Source: JBKBKN01 sp046294625 (GTDB lineage Bacteria; Bacteroidota; Bacteroidia; M30B66). From it: 64,000 nucleotides of DNA. Shown here piece by piece: positions 1 through 8,941 of this stretch. The stretch covers positions 54,442-118,441 of the forward strand of contig JBKBKN010000010.1 of NCBI GenBank assembly GCA_046294625.1, read 5' to 3'. The position numbers and the translations under genes are program-made. Positions within the stretch are counted from its first letter, which is position 1. Each line of letters opens with the position of its first letter. The notes under the pieces were generated by a model. The model had not been told where the DNA came from, ran no database searches, and saw only the letters and a program-made list of their open reading frames with translations.

Positions 1-648
1 ACAGGCGTCTCTATCGTCATTCATCCTGAAAATCCCAATGTTCCGATTATTCATATGAATGTAAGGTATTTTGAGCTCGAGTCAGGGATGTATTGGTTTG
101 GTGGTGGAATCGATCTTACGCCGCATTATATTGTAAAAGAAGATGCAAAGCTTTTTCATCAGCAACTACAAGCAGTTTGTGATAAGCATCATCAGGAGTT
201 TTATGGCAGATTTAAGAGATGGGCCGATGATTATTTTTTTAATCAGCACCGCAATGAAACTCGGGGTATTGGTGGCATTTTTTTCGATCGGCTTGAACAT
301 AAATCACTGATCTTGTCAAAGCAAAATATATTCGATTTTGTAATGGATGTTGGCAACTTATTTTTGAAGGTTTACGCTGTTTTAGTGAATAAGCATCGTG
401 CTGACTACTATGACGAACAGCAAAAGTATTGGCAATTGGTGCGTCGTGGAAGATATGTCGAGTTTAATCTGGTGTACGATCGGGGAACGAAATTTGGACT
501 AGAAACAAATGGCCGTGCAGACTCGATATTAATGAGCTTATCTCCTGTTGCAGTATGGCCTTATGAAGTCAATCCCGACCCTGAGTCAAATGAAGCACAA
601 ACACTTCGGCTCCTTCGTAAAAATATTGATTGGATAGGACAAGACTGA
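1..648 (+). CDS. hemF: Oxygen-dependent coproporphyrinogen III oxidase (3' part)
   Basis: This is the C-terminal two thirds of aerobic coproporphyrinogen III oxidase, which uses O2 to decarboxylate coproporphyrinogen III to protoporphyrinogen IX in cytosolic haem synthesis. The reading frame is open from base 1, so the start lies upstream of the window. The visible 215 codons include the HemF signatures HMNVRYFE, WFGGGIDLTPHY, GIGGIFFD and RGRYVEFNLVYDRGTKFG. The motif that is usually MSLPP reads MSLSP here. The stop is TGA at 646-648. The gene converges on nuoN with only 22 bases between them. Family assignment is secure. Confidence 0.96.
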   Translation, partial: TGVSIVIHPENPNVPIIHMNVRYFELESGMYWFGGGIDLTPHYIVKEDAKLFHQQLQAVCDKHHQEFYGRFKRWADDYFFNQHRNETRGIGGIFFDRLEHKSLILSKQNIFDFVMDVGNLFLKVYAVLVNKHRADYYDEQQKYWQLVRRGRYVEFNLVYDRGTKFGLETNGRADSILMSLSPVAVWPYEVNPDPESNEAQTLRLLRKNIDWIGQD

Positions 649-670
649 ATTATGCTTTCAGCTATGTGAT

Positions 671-2059
671 TCAGAACGATACAAGATTTTGGTCGATAAA
701 GAAGCCGGGCAGAACACCTAGAGCCAAAATAGCTCCAATAATAAGCACCAAAATACCTTTATAAAGCAATGACAACTGCACGGTATTCCATGCTTCTCCT
801 TCTTTTGAGAAAGCGTAAATAATTGGCTTGAAATAATAGTAAAGGCTAATGAGCGATCCTATTATCGCAATGATGACGATGTAAATCATGCCGCTTCCAA
901 AAGCATTTACAAATACAAAGTATTTTCCAAAGAAACCTGACAAAGGAGGAATACCCGCCAATGAAAGTAATGAGAAAATTAAAGTAGCAGTAAGTAAAGG
1001 ATTGTTTTTTGCCAAGCCTTTGAACCTGTCTAATGGAAAATCTTGTCTAGCTTCTATCAATGCAATTAATACTGCAAATATGCCTACAGAAGCAAGGCTG
1101 TATGCCGCGGTATAATAAAAAATTGCAGATCCCGATAGTTCATTGAGTGCAAGTAAAGGCAACATCAAATATCCTGCATGAGAAATACTTGAATAAGCCA
1201 AGACTCTTTTGGTTTCTGTTTGGGCAAGTGCAGTGAGATTACCGATGAGGATAGTAGCTACCGCTAAGATCCAGATAATTATAAACCAGTTGCCATTAAC
1301 ACCGCTAAAGCAGATATCAAACATTCTGTAAAAAGCGCCAATACCGGCTGTTTTTACTACAGTAGCCATCATCAAGGTGAATAGGGTAGGTGAGCCCTGG
1401 TAAACATCCGGAGTCCAAAAATGAAAAGGGACTAAACCAATCTTGAAGGCAAATCCGACAAGCATCAAGAGCATACCTGTTGCAAACATTGGTGATGCAA
1501 CGCCATAATTGGAAACATACTCTTTAATATTGTTGAGATAGAAACTATTTGTTTCGCCAAAAATGAAAGCGATCCCAAACAATAAAAATCCTGTTGCAAA
1601 AGCACCCATCAAAAAGTATTTCAATGCAGCTTCATTAGAAGCAAGGTTAAGCCTTCGGCTTCCTGCCAGAACGTATAATGGAATAGACATTACTTCAATT
1701 CCCATAAACAGCATGACCAGATTGTCGAACGAAACCATTAAAATTGCACCTACAAGGCTAAAAAGCATTAAGGCATATAAGTCAGCGACTCCTGCATTTT
1801 CGTTTCTGAAATGATAGGATGCAATCAGAAACAATAAAGCGACAATACTTGTCATGAGTATTCCAAATGAAACGGCGTAGTTGTCGAAAGCGACCATTTC
1901 ATTGAAATACAATTTGAATGAACCGTGATCGTTGATAAGAAGCACAATAGCTATTAAAGTGCCGATTACGGCTACAGGTAAAAGAATACTTTTTTTATGA
2001 AAGGCTCCCAGAAAAAGAAGGATAAAACCTAAAACAGTGAGTACGATAAGAGTTGCCAT
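671..2059 (-). CDS. nuoN: NADH-quinone oxidoreductase subunit N
   Basis: This is a membrane-arm, antiporter-like proton-pumping subunit of respiratory complex I, 462 residues long and made almost entirely of hydrophobic helices (about 13-14 predicted). The helical core carries the conserved charged and proline-rich signatures of the Nqo14/ND2 family, such as KYFLMGAFATGFLLFG and VGFAFKIGLVPFHFWTPDVY, where the lysine and histidine of the proton path sit. The ATG start at 2057-2059 lies 2 bases after the nuoM stop, so translation is probably coupled. It is the last gene of the nuo operon. No clear intrinsic terminator was seen between it and hemF. Confidence 0.97.
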   Translation of the reverse strand: MATLIVLTVLGFILLFLGAFHKKSILLPVAVIGTLIAIVLLINDHGSFKLYFNEMVAFDNYAVSFGILMTSIVALLFLIASYHFRNENAGVADLYALMLFSLVGAILMVSFDNLVMLFMGIEVMSIPLYVLAGSRRLNLASNEAALKYFLMGAFATGFLLFGIAFIFGETNSFYLNNIKEYVSNYGVASPMFATGMLLMLVGFAFKIGLVPFHFWTPDVYQGSPTLFTLMMATVVKTAGIGAFYRMFDICFSGVNGNWFIIIWILAVATILIGNLTALAQTETKRVLAYSSISHAGYLMLPLLALNELSGSAIFYYTAAYSLASVGIFAVLIALIEARQDFPLDRFKGLAKNNPLLTATLIFSLLSLAGIPPLSGFFGKYFVFVNAFGSGMIYIVIIAIIGSLISLYYYFKPIIYAFSKEGEAWNTVQLSLLYKGILVLIIGAILALGVLPGFFIDQNLVSF

Positions 2060-2061
2060 AG

Positions 2062-3525
2062 TTAAAAGTTGATTCCTGATTTCTGGTTAATGATATCGAG
2101 TATTTTATTTACGGAGAATTCTGTCAGATTAAATATGAATTGCGGGTAAACGCCTAGGAAAATGATTAGTAATGCAATTGGAATCAATACCAGTTTTTCG
2201 GTGATGTTTAAATCTGCAAAAGATGAATTGTCGGTTCTGTCCGATCCAAGCAAAGACATTCTATAAGCTCTAAGCATGTAAACAGCTCCGAAAATGATGG
2301 TTAAACCGGCCAAGGCCGCAAACCAGCTGTTGTATTCATACAATGATTTAAGCAATAGGAATTCTCCCGGAAACCCGCTCGTAAGTGGCAATGCAACGGC
2401 ACCAAAGCTAATAATCATATAACAGGAAGCAAAAACCGGAGCGATTTGCCTGATACCTCCCATTTTGGTCAAATCATTGGTCTGGAGTCTGTTTGAGAAT
2501 ATTTCAGCCACAAAGAATAAGCCAACCACATTGATTCCGTGAGCCAGCATTTGAATCATAGCTCCCTGAAAGCCACTGAGCGAAAGCGTAAAAAGTCCAG
2601 CAGCAATCAGTCCTACGTGGGCAATCGAAGAATAAGCAAATAATCTTTTAATATCGTTTTGTGACAGCGCAATCCATGAAGCATAGACAATTCCTGTTAC
2701 CGACAAAATAATGGCAATGTTAGTCCAATCCATAACAGCTAATGGCGCAATTGGAAACAACCATCGCACAAGGCTGTAAAGTCCCATTTTGAGCATAATG
2801 CCGGATAGCATCATTGTGCCTGCATTGGGTGCTGTAGTGTAAGTGTCGGGTTGCCAGGTGTGAAAAGGGAAGATCGGAATCTTGATTGCGTATGCCAGGA
2901 AAAAGCCCCAAAAAATCCAATTTTGTTCTTTGGCCGAAAGAGCAGCTTTGTAAAAAGCATCGGCAGAAAAGCTTTTATCTTCATTGACAAAATAAAGATA
3001 AATGATGGCCGCAAGCATAAATAAGCTGCCAGCCAGCGTGTAAACGAAAAATTTAAAGGTGATTTTAACCCTATTTTCTCCACCCCAGATCAATGCAATA
3101 AAATAGATAGGAATGAGCGCCAACTCCCAAAAAATGTAATACAAAAACGCATCTAAAGCTACGAAGACACCAACCATTGCTCCCTGCATGAAAAGCATCA
3201 GCGCATAAAACCACTGTGTCTGCTTAAATTCTCTTCTGAATGTTGAAAGCAAGATTAATGGCATCAAGCCATTTGTCAGAATGAGCATCAAAGCTGAAAT
3301 ACCATCGATTCCAATGTGAAAACTTATTCCCAAAGACGTAATCCAGGGTTCATTAACTATAAATTGAGTATCTGCCCATGGGTTAAACTGTGTAATGAGA
3401 AGGGCAGTGGTTACTAATTGAATTAACGACGCAGATAATGCCAGGATTTTTGACATTCCCTTTGGAAATATCAATAAGCTCAAAGCTGCAAGTATGGGAA
3501 AGAATATAAGTGCGATGGTGATCAT
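2062..3525 (-). CDS. nuoM: NADH-quinone oxidoreductase subunit M
   Basis: This is an antiporter-like proton-pumping subunit of complex I (ND4 family) of about 487 residues. The start was set at the ATG at 3523-3525, giving MITIALIFFPILAAL. An upstream in-frame extension to 3573 would run into nuoL and adds non-family sequence. Characteristic stretches are FYIFWELALIPIYFI-like sequence with the conserved glutamate, KIPIFPFHTWQPDTY and LKMGLYSLVRWLFP. It starts 7 bases after the nuoL stop and is followed by nuoN after 2 bases. The protein is an integral inner-membrane subunit. Confidence 0.97.
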   Translation of the reverse strand: MITIALIFFPILAALSLLIFPKGMSKILALSASLIQLVTTALLITQFNPWADTQFIVNEPWITSLGISFHIGIDGISALMLILTNGLMPLILLSTFRREFKQTQWFYALMLFMQGAMVGVFVALDAFLYYIFWELALIPIYFIALIWGGENRVKITFKFFVYTLAGSLFMLAAIIYLYFVNEDKSFSADAFYKAALSAKEQNWIFWGFFLAYAIKIPIFPFHTWQPDTYTTAPNAGTMMLSGIMLKMGLYSLVRWLFPIAPLAVMDWTNIAIILSVTGIVYASWIALSQNDIKRLFAYSSIAHVGLIAAGLFTLSLSGFQGAMIQMLAHGINVVGLFFVAEIFSNRLQTNDLTKMGGIRQIAPVFASCYMIISFGAVALPLTSGFPGEFLLLKSLYEYNSWFAALAGLTIIFGAVYMLRAYRMSLLGSDRTDNSSFADLNITEKLVLIPIALLIIFLGVYPQFIFNLTEFSVNKILDIINQKSGINF

Positions 3526-3532
3526 TCCGTTA

Positions 3533-5455
3533 TTACATAAAAGCGTTATACAGTAAAATGGCGATGATACCAATGATCATCATAAAAAGATAAAATCCAA
3601 CATTTCCGGTTTGAACAAATCTCAAAACTCGCCCCCCCATAATACTGATTGTACCAGTTTTGTTGACCAATGCATCAACAATGCCTTGATCCACATATTT
3701 ATGAATCAACCTTGACATTCTATTTATAGGTTTGCCGATGATAGCTTCATAAATTTCATCTACGTAATATTTATTAGCAATCAATCGGGTAAAAAAGCTG
3801 CTCTCTGATAAATCATCTGAAGGTACATGTTCATTTTGAGCATAGCGCAGGCGTGCGTAAAAGATTACTAAAAGTACTGCAATCACAGAAACAGCCATAA
3901 GGATATACTCCAAAGTGTGACTCAAGTGTTCATGACTAAGCCCATTCACTGCTGCAATAGTATTACTTCTTGAAAGCAGCGGTTCAAAGAAAGCATCTAA
4001 TCTGTTGCCGCCATGCAGGATAGCTTCAGGCACATTGATAAAACCTACCACAACTGAGCATACTGCCAAAAATACCAGTGGAAAAGTCATACTGATGGGG
4101 GATTCATGTAAATGCGATTTTTGCTCAGCTGAACCTCGGAATGTTCCATGAAAGGTCAGGTAGAACAAACGGAACATGTAAAATGCAGTGAGTAATGCAC
4201 CAGCCACACCGGCTATCCAGAGCACGGGATTGTGTGCAAATGCTGAAGCAAGTATCTGATCTTTGGAAAAAAATCCTGCTAAAGGCGGAATTCCGGCGAT
4301 AGCCACAGTGCCAACTAAAAATGTCCAGTAAGTAACCGGTAACTTGTCTTTTAGCCCACCCATTTTTCTGATATCTTGCTCTCCACCCATAGCGTGAATC
4401 ACACTACCTGAACCAAGGAATAATAATGCTTTAAAAAAGGCATGAGTGAAAAGATGAAAGAATGCAGCTGTGTACGCACCAAGACCAAGCGCGAAAAACA
4501 TGTAGCCCAACTGAGACACCGTTGAATAAGCTAGTACCTTTTTAATATCGTTTTGTTTCAGACCAATAGTGGCTGCAAATATAGCTGTGAATAAACCAAT
4601 AGCCAGAATAATAGATTGTGTAACTGGAGAAATGGTGTAGAGCACGTTTGAACGCACCACCAGATAAATACCTGCTGTTACCATCGTAGCAGCGTGGATT
4701 AAGGCCGAAACAGGTGTAGGGCCCGCCATTGCATCCGGAAGCCAAGTAAATAATGGGATTTGCGCACTTTTGCCAATAGCGCCAATGAAAAGCAAAATCG
4801 TAGCAGCTATGATGAGAGGATCATTGATGGATATTTCGGCAGCTTGTCTTGCAACATGCACATACTCTAAGGTGTTGAAGCGCATGAATAGCAAGAAGAT
4901 TCCCAATAACAAACCAAGGTCACCAATACGATTCATTACAAAGGCTTTTGTTGCAGCTTTATTATATTCCGTGTTCTTATACCAGAATCCAATGAGCAGA
5001 TAGGAACATAGACCTACACCTTCCCAACCAATAAAGAGCATCAAATAATTGCTGCCCATTACCAGCATTAGCATGAAAAAGATGAACAGATTCAGATAAG
5101 AAAAAAATCGATGAAATCCCGGGTCGTCATGCATGTATCCCGCAGAGTAAACATGGATTAAAAAACCTACACCTGTCACCACCAGCATCATCAAAAGCGA
5201 TAGCTGATCAAGTTGAATGCTGTAATTAATATTTAAGGTGCCAACAGAGAACCATTCCATTAAAATTTTGCGATAAGGCTCACCGTTTCCACCCAGAAAA
5301 TTGATAAAGAGTAATAAGCTCAAGATGAAGGGGATAAAAATCAGCGTAGAAGACACTAAGCCAACGAGTCCTTTGCCCATTTTCTTCCCGAAAAATGTGT
5401 TGATCAGGAAGCCAAGTAAAGGAAGAAGAAAAATAAATGCTGCGTATTGTTCCAT
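3533..5455 (-). CDS. nuoL: NADH-quinone oxidoreductase subunit L
   Basis: This is the distal antiporter-like subunit of complex I (ND5 family), 640 residues. The N-terminal two thirds contains the conserved core: GWEGVGLCSYLLIGFWY with the key glutamate, KSAQIPLFTWLPDAM, and GPTPVSALIHAATMVTAG. The C-terminal part has additional helices and the region that forms the lateral helix in known structures, ending in a hydrophobic segment (FYLFMMIIGIIAILL). Length is normal for the family. The ATG is at 5453-5455, 19 bases after nuoK. Confidence 0.97.
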   Translation of the reverse strand: MEQYAAFIFLLPLLGFLINTFFGKKMGKGLVGLVSSTLIFIPFILSLLLFINFLGGNGEPYRKILMEWFSVGTLNINYSIQLDQLSLLMMLVVTGVGFLIHVYSAGYMHDDPGFHRFFSYLNLFIFFMLMLVMGSNYLMLFIGWEGVGLCSYLLIGFWYKNTEYNKAATKAFVMNRIGDLGLLLGIFLLFMRFNTLEYVHVARQAAEISINDPLIIAATILLFIGAIGKSAQIPLFTWLPDAMAGPTPVSALIHAATMVTAGIYLVVRSNVLYTISPVTQSIILAIGLFTAIFAATIGLKQNDIKKVLAYSTVSQLGYMFFALGLGAYTAAFFHLFTHAFFKALLFLGSGSVIHAMGGEQDIRKMGGLKDKLPVTYWTFLVGTVAIAGIPPLAGFFSKDQILASAFAHNPVLWIAGVAGALLTAFYMFRLFYLTFHGTFRGSAEQKSHLHESPISMTFPLVFLAVCSVVVGFINVPEAILHGGNRLDAFFEPLLSRSNTIAAVNGLSHEHLSHTLEYILMAVSVIAVLLVIFYARLRYAQNEHVPSDDLSESSFFTRLIANKYYVDEIYEAIIGKPINRMSRLIHKYVDQGIVDALVNKTGTISIMGGRVLRFVQTGNVGFYLFMMIIGIIAILLYNAFM

Positions 5456-5474
5456 GTTTATCTGCTTCCTTTGA

Positions 5475-5804
5475 TTACCATTTAAGATTTTTCAAAATAT
5501 TGATATCTGTTGACCGAACATTGCGGTAGATCATCACCAGAATGGCGAGTCCCACTGCGACTTCAGCTGCTGCCACTACCATGATAAAGAATACAAACAC
5601 CTGACCGGAAAGATTGCCATGATGCGCCGCGAAAGCTGCAAGAAGAAGGTTCACAGCATTTAGCATCAACTCAATGCACATAAAGATGACAATGAAGTTT
5701 CTGCGAAGAAGAACACCCATCACACCTATGCTGAACAACACTGTGCTCAAGAATATGTAATGACTGATGTTGATATTATCAAAGGATGATAAAAGATTTT
5801 CCAT
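5475..5804 (-). CDS. nuoK: NADH-quinone oxidoreductase subunit K
   Basis: This is a small complex I membrane subunit (ND4L family), 109 residues with three predicted transmembrane helices. The conserved intramembrane glutamates lie in CIELMLNAVNLLL and AAAEVAVGLAILV, as expected for the proton path at the base of the membrane arm. The ATG start at 5802-5804 follows nuoJ by 6 bases. Confidence 0.96.
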   Translation of the reverse strand: MENLLSSFDNINISHYIFLSTVLFSIGVMGVLLRRNFIVIFMCIELMLNAVNLLLAAFAAHHGNLSGQVFVFFIMVVAAAEVAVGLAILVMIYRNVRSTDINILKNLKW

Positions 5805-5810
5805 GCCCGA

Positions 5811-6311
5811 TTAATCGTTTTGATGTTTTTTAGCAAGAATTACTGCCCCAACCATTGCTGAAATGAGCAATACAGAAGCTACTTCAAAGGGTAAAAGAAA
5901 TTCTGTAAATAATACTTGACCAATTGCTTTAACGGTACCAAACTCGTCACCCAATTGTGCTGCCGGTCCTTGCAATTCGAAGCTTTGCGATGATGCTGCG
6001 ATCAGAATCATAATTAAGCTTCCTGAAAATATGGCAGCAGCCTTGAACAGATTACTTTTCTGTGGTTCCGACTCCTTATTCAGGTTAAGCAACATGATCA
6101 CAAAGAGAAATAGTACCATGATTGCTCCCGCATACACGATGAGGTTTACCGCAGCAAGAAAATGTGCTTGCAGCAGAATGTAGTGCCCAGTAATGGAGAA
6201 AAAACACAACACAAGGTACAGCACGCTGTAAACCGGATTGCGCGAAAACACAACCAATAGTGCGGAAGAAATAGTGAGTAGGGCGAGAATTAAAAAAGCT
6301 AAAGACGACAT
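5811..6311 (-). CDS. nuoJ: NADH-quinone oxidoreductase subunit J
   Basis: This is a complex I membrane subunit (ND6 family) of 166 residues with five predicted helices. The motif NLIVYAGAIMVLFLFVIMLLN, containing the helix-breaking glycine region typical of TM3, identifies the family. It starts at the ATG at 6309-6311, 50 bases after nuoI, and is followed closely by nuoK. The 50-base gap is one of the larger gaps in the operon but shows no terminator. Confidence 0.95.
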   Translation of the reverse strand: MSSLAFLILALLTISSALLVVFSRNPVYSVLYLVLCFFSITGHYILLQAHFLAAVNLIVYAGAIMVLFLFVIMLLNLNKESEPQKSNLFKAAAIFSGSLIMILIAASSQSFELQGPAAQLGDEFGTVKAIGQVLFTEFLLPFEVASVLLISAMVGAVILAKKHQND

Positions 6312-6361
6312 TCGGGGTGCGAAAATAAACTATTTTGGATTAAACAAAGATGGAATAACAC

Positions 6362-6886
6362 TTAACGATCCTGACGCTTTGAAACATCTATACGGTTGTC
6401 AATCTTTTCCACCAATCTGTCTTTTCCGTAAATGAAGTCTTCGCGTTCATAATTTGCGGGTGTAATTTCTTTAGTGAGAAAAATCGCTTCCTTAGGGCAG
6501 GCTTCTTCGCACAATCCACAGAAAATACACCTCAGCATATTGATTTCGTAAACCTCAGCATATTTCTCTTCTCTGTAGAGCTTTTCTTCTCCTGGTTTTC
6601 TTTCGGCTGCCACCATGGTGATAGCTTCTGCCGGACACGCAACTGCACAAAGACCGCAGGCGGTACATCTTTCAGCACCGTTCTCGTCTCTTTTTAGCAC
6701 ATGTTTACCACGATACACTTCGCTAAATTCACGCTGAACTTCAGGATAGCGAACCGTTGCAGGCTTGCGAAAGAAATGCTTCATAGTAGTGCCAAGTCCT
6801 TTTACTACCGCAGGCAGATAAAGGCTCTCAGAAAAGGTCATTTCCTTATTGGATACTACTTTCGATCTATTAGTCAATGGCTTCAT
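6362..6886 (-). CDS. nuoI: NADH-quinone oxidoreductase subunit I (two 4Fe-4S clusters)
   Basis: This is a peripheral-arm subunit of complex I that carries electrons through clusters N6a and N6b towards N2. It has 174 residues. Two ferredoxin-type motifs are visible: C74, C77, C80, C84 (CTACGLCAVACP) and C120, C123, C126, C130 (CIFCGLCEEACP). Each is followed by the usual EAI, and this spacing is what the TYKY/NuoI family requires. The ATG is at 6884-6886, 10 bases after nuoH. Confidence 0.97.
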   Translation of the reverse strand: MKPLTNRSKVVSNKEMTFSESLYLPAVVKGLGTTMKHFFRKPATVRYPEVQREFSEVYRGKHVLKRDENGAERCTACGLCAVACPAEAITMVAAERKPGEEKLYREEKYAEVYEINMLRCIFCGLCEEACPKEAIFLTKEITPANYEREDFIYGKDRLVEKIDNRIDVSKRQDR

Positions 6887-6896
6887 AAGTCAGTGA

Positions 6897-7943
6897 TTAT
6901 TGCATTAATAAAATAATGAATCCTGTGAGCAGTACGTGTGCAATTGCTAGTGGTAGCATCATTTGCCAACCAAGACGCATCAGCTGATCGTAGCGGAAGC
7001 GTGGCAATGTCCAACGAACCCACATAAACAGGAAGATAAAAGCAAATATTTTAATGAAGAATACAAACACTCCGATAATGGTAATAGCGTTTTGCGAAAG
7101 TCCAAGCTGATACATGAACGGGAAGTTGAAACCTCCAAAATATAAGGTAGCCATGAAAGCTGAAGACACGAACATGTTGATATATTCTGCAAACATGAAG
7201 AATCCAAGCTTCATTGAGCTGTATTCCGTGTGATAACCTCCTACCAATTCGGTTTCACATTCCGGCAAATCGAAGGGGGTACGGTTGCATTCTGCAAAGG
7301 CGCAAACAAGAAAAATTAAAAATCCGATAGGCTGATAAAATACATTCCAATGAAATCCGCTAATGCCAAATAAACCTTCGCCTTGTTGTTCAACAATGGT
7401 TCTGAGGCTTAAAGTCTCTGTCATCATGATGAGTGCAATAAGCGATAAACCCATTGCAAGCTCGTAGCTAATCATTTGAGAAGAAGCGCGAATGGCTCCT
7501 AGGAGTGAATATTTGTTGTTCGAAGCCCAGCCACCAATCATAATTCCATATACGCCTAAAGAAACAATAGCAAAAACATACAAGATACCGATATCTAGGT
7601 CAGCAACTTGAAGCACTACTTCGCGGCCACCGATAATCAAGGTATCTCCCCAAGGAATAACCACACTGGTGATGCATGCCGTGAACATGGCTATACCGGG
7701 CGCAATAATGAATAAAAAGCGATTAGCGTCATTAGGGATGATTTCTTCCTTGAAAAAGAATTTACCAGCATCAGCCAATGGCTGCAATATTCCAAACGGA
7801 CCGGCACGATCCGGACCAACACGATCCTGAAGAAATGCAGCCACTTTACGCTCAGCATAAGTGCTGTAAGTAGCGATAAGCAGCGTGATGGCAAAAGCCA
7901 CTAACACGATAATACTTTTCTCTGTTAGCAATAGTAAATCCAT
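6897..7943 (-). CDS. nuoH: NADH-quinone oxidoreductase subunit H
   Basis: This is a complex I membrane subunit (ND1 family) that links the peripheral arm to the membrane arm and forms much of the quinone chamber. It has 348 residues and about eight helices. Signature sequences are TYAERKVAAFLQDRVGP near the N-terminus, AFAECNRTPFDLPECETELV in the middle, and WVRWTLPRFRYDQLMRLGW near the end. Its ATG overlaps the nuoG stop by 1 base (TGATG), consistent with translational coupling. Confidence 0.97.
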   Translation of the reverse strand: MDLLLLTEKSIIVLVAFAITLLIATYSTYAERKVAAFLQDRVGPDRAGPFGILQPLADAGKFFFKEEIIPNDANRFLFIIAPGIAMFTACITSVVIPWGDTLIIGGREVVLQVADLDIGILYVFAIVSLGVYGIMIGGWASNNKYSLLGAIRASSQMISYELAMGLSLIALIMMTETLSLRTIVEQQGEGLFGISGFHWNVFYQPIGFLIFLVCAFAECNRTPFDLPECETELVGGYHTEYSSMKLGFFMFAEYINMFVSSAFMATLYFGGFNFPFMYQLGLSQNAITIIGVFVFFIKIFAFIFLFMWVRWTLPRFRYDQLMRLGWQMMLPLAIAHVLLTGFIILLMQ

Positions 7944-8923
7944 CAGTTCAGCTGTTTTTTGAGTTTAGGTAAAGATTCTGGTGAAGCCACAAACTTTGTT
8001 CCTTTCGCATAATGATTCTGAGAAATTACGGAATGTGGACTTATTTTTCTTGGCCCTTCTTCTACCCAATCACTAGGGTTCTTTTTGTCAAATCTGCAAG
8101 TATTGCAGATCCAGTCTTCTACTTCGCCCCACTGATCCTTGCGACCCGTCACACGAAGAATTTCACTTCCATATTTCCAAATCACCGCTTTGCCGGCGCA
8201 GGTATCACAATCGCGGTGTGCATCGATAGGTTTCACAAACCATACACGGCTCTTAAAGCGGAATGTCTTATCGGTCAAGGCGCCAACAGGGCACACATCA
8301 ATCATATTGCCCGAAAATTCATTTTCTACGGCGTTTTGAATATAGGTGCTGATTTCGGCAACATCACCGCGGTTAATCACCCCGTGCACACGACCCGGAG
8401 TAAGCTGATCGGCTACTTTCACACAACGGTAGCATAAAATACAGCGTGTCATGTGAAGTTTAATCTTATCTCCGATATCAATTTTTTCGAAAGTGCGTCT
8501 TTCAAATTCGTATCTTGATTTAGAAAGACCATTTTCGTAAGACAAATCCTGCAAGTGACATTCTCCGGCCTGATCGCAGACAGGGCAATCGAGCGGATGA
8601 TTGATGAGTAAAAACTCTACTACCCCTTTTCGTGCATCTACTACTTCTTCCGATGTGTAGTTCACCACTTCCATGCCATCCATAACTTGTGTGCGGCATG
8701 ATGCGACTAACTTTGGCATAGGGCGCGGATCTTTTTCCGATCCTTTCGTCACTTTCACAATGCAGGTGCGGCAGTATCCACCAGATGTTTCCAGCTTTGA
8801 ATAATAGCACATGGCAGGTGGCGCCACATCAGGTCCAATCATTCTGGCAGCTTGCAGAATGGTGGTTCCCGGCGGGACTTCTATGGTTTTACCATCAATG
8901 GTAACTTTTAACAAATCGCTCAT
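7943..8923 (-). CDS. nuoG: NADH-quinone oxidoreductase subunit G, short form lacking the molybdopterin-like domain
   Basis: This is a peripheral-arm iron-sulfur subunit of complex I. Cysteines for the 2Fe-2S cluster N1b are C39, C51, C54, C76. The His-ligated N5 set is H109, C113, C116, C122, and the N4 set is C161, C164, C167, C211. After about residue 235 there is a remnant of the Fe4S4 entry domain of the molybdopterin superfamily (GSEILRVTGR, WICNTCRFD) with an extra quartet C239, C242, C273, C276. The protein ends at 326 residues, whereas Escherichia coli-type NuoG is about 900. The ending is natural: nuoH follows with a 1-base overlap. Short NuoG proteins occur in Bacteroidota. The role of the extra quartet is not known to me. 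Confidence 0.93.
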   Translation of the reverse strand: MSDLLKVTIDGKTIEVPPGTTILQAARMIGPDVAPPAMCYYSKLETSGGYCRTCIVKVTKGSEKDPRPMPKLVASCRTQVMDGMEVVNYTSEEVVDARKGVVEFLLINHPLDCPVCDQAGECHLQDLSYENGLSKSRYEFERRTFEKIDIGDKIKLHMTRCILCYRCVKVADQLTPGRVHGVINRGDVAEISTYIQNAVENEFSGNMIDVCPVGALTDKTFRFKSRVWFVKPIDAHRDCDTCAGKAVIWKYGSEILRVTGRKDQWGEVEDWICNTCRFDKKNPSDWVEEGPRKISPHSVISQNHYAKGTKFVASPESLPKLKKQLN

Positions 8924-8941
8924 AATCCTTTGGTTATATGA

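Noticed and set aside
6238..6435. Plus-strand frames across the nuo operon (for example 6238-6435, 8012-8437 and 10939-11424)
   Set aside because: They lie opposite well-conserved nuo genes, have no family-like sequence and no promoter; the minus-strand reading is secure.
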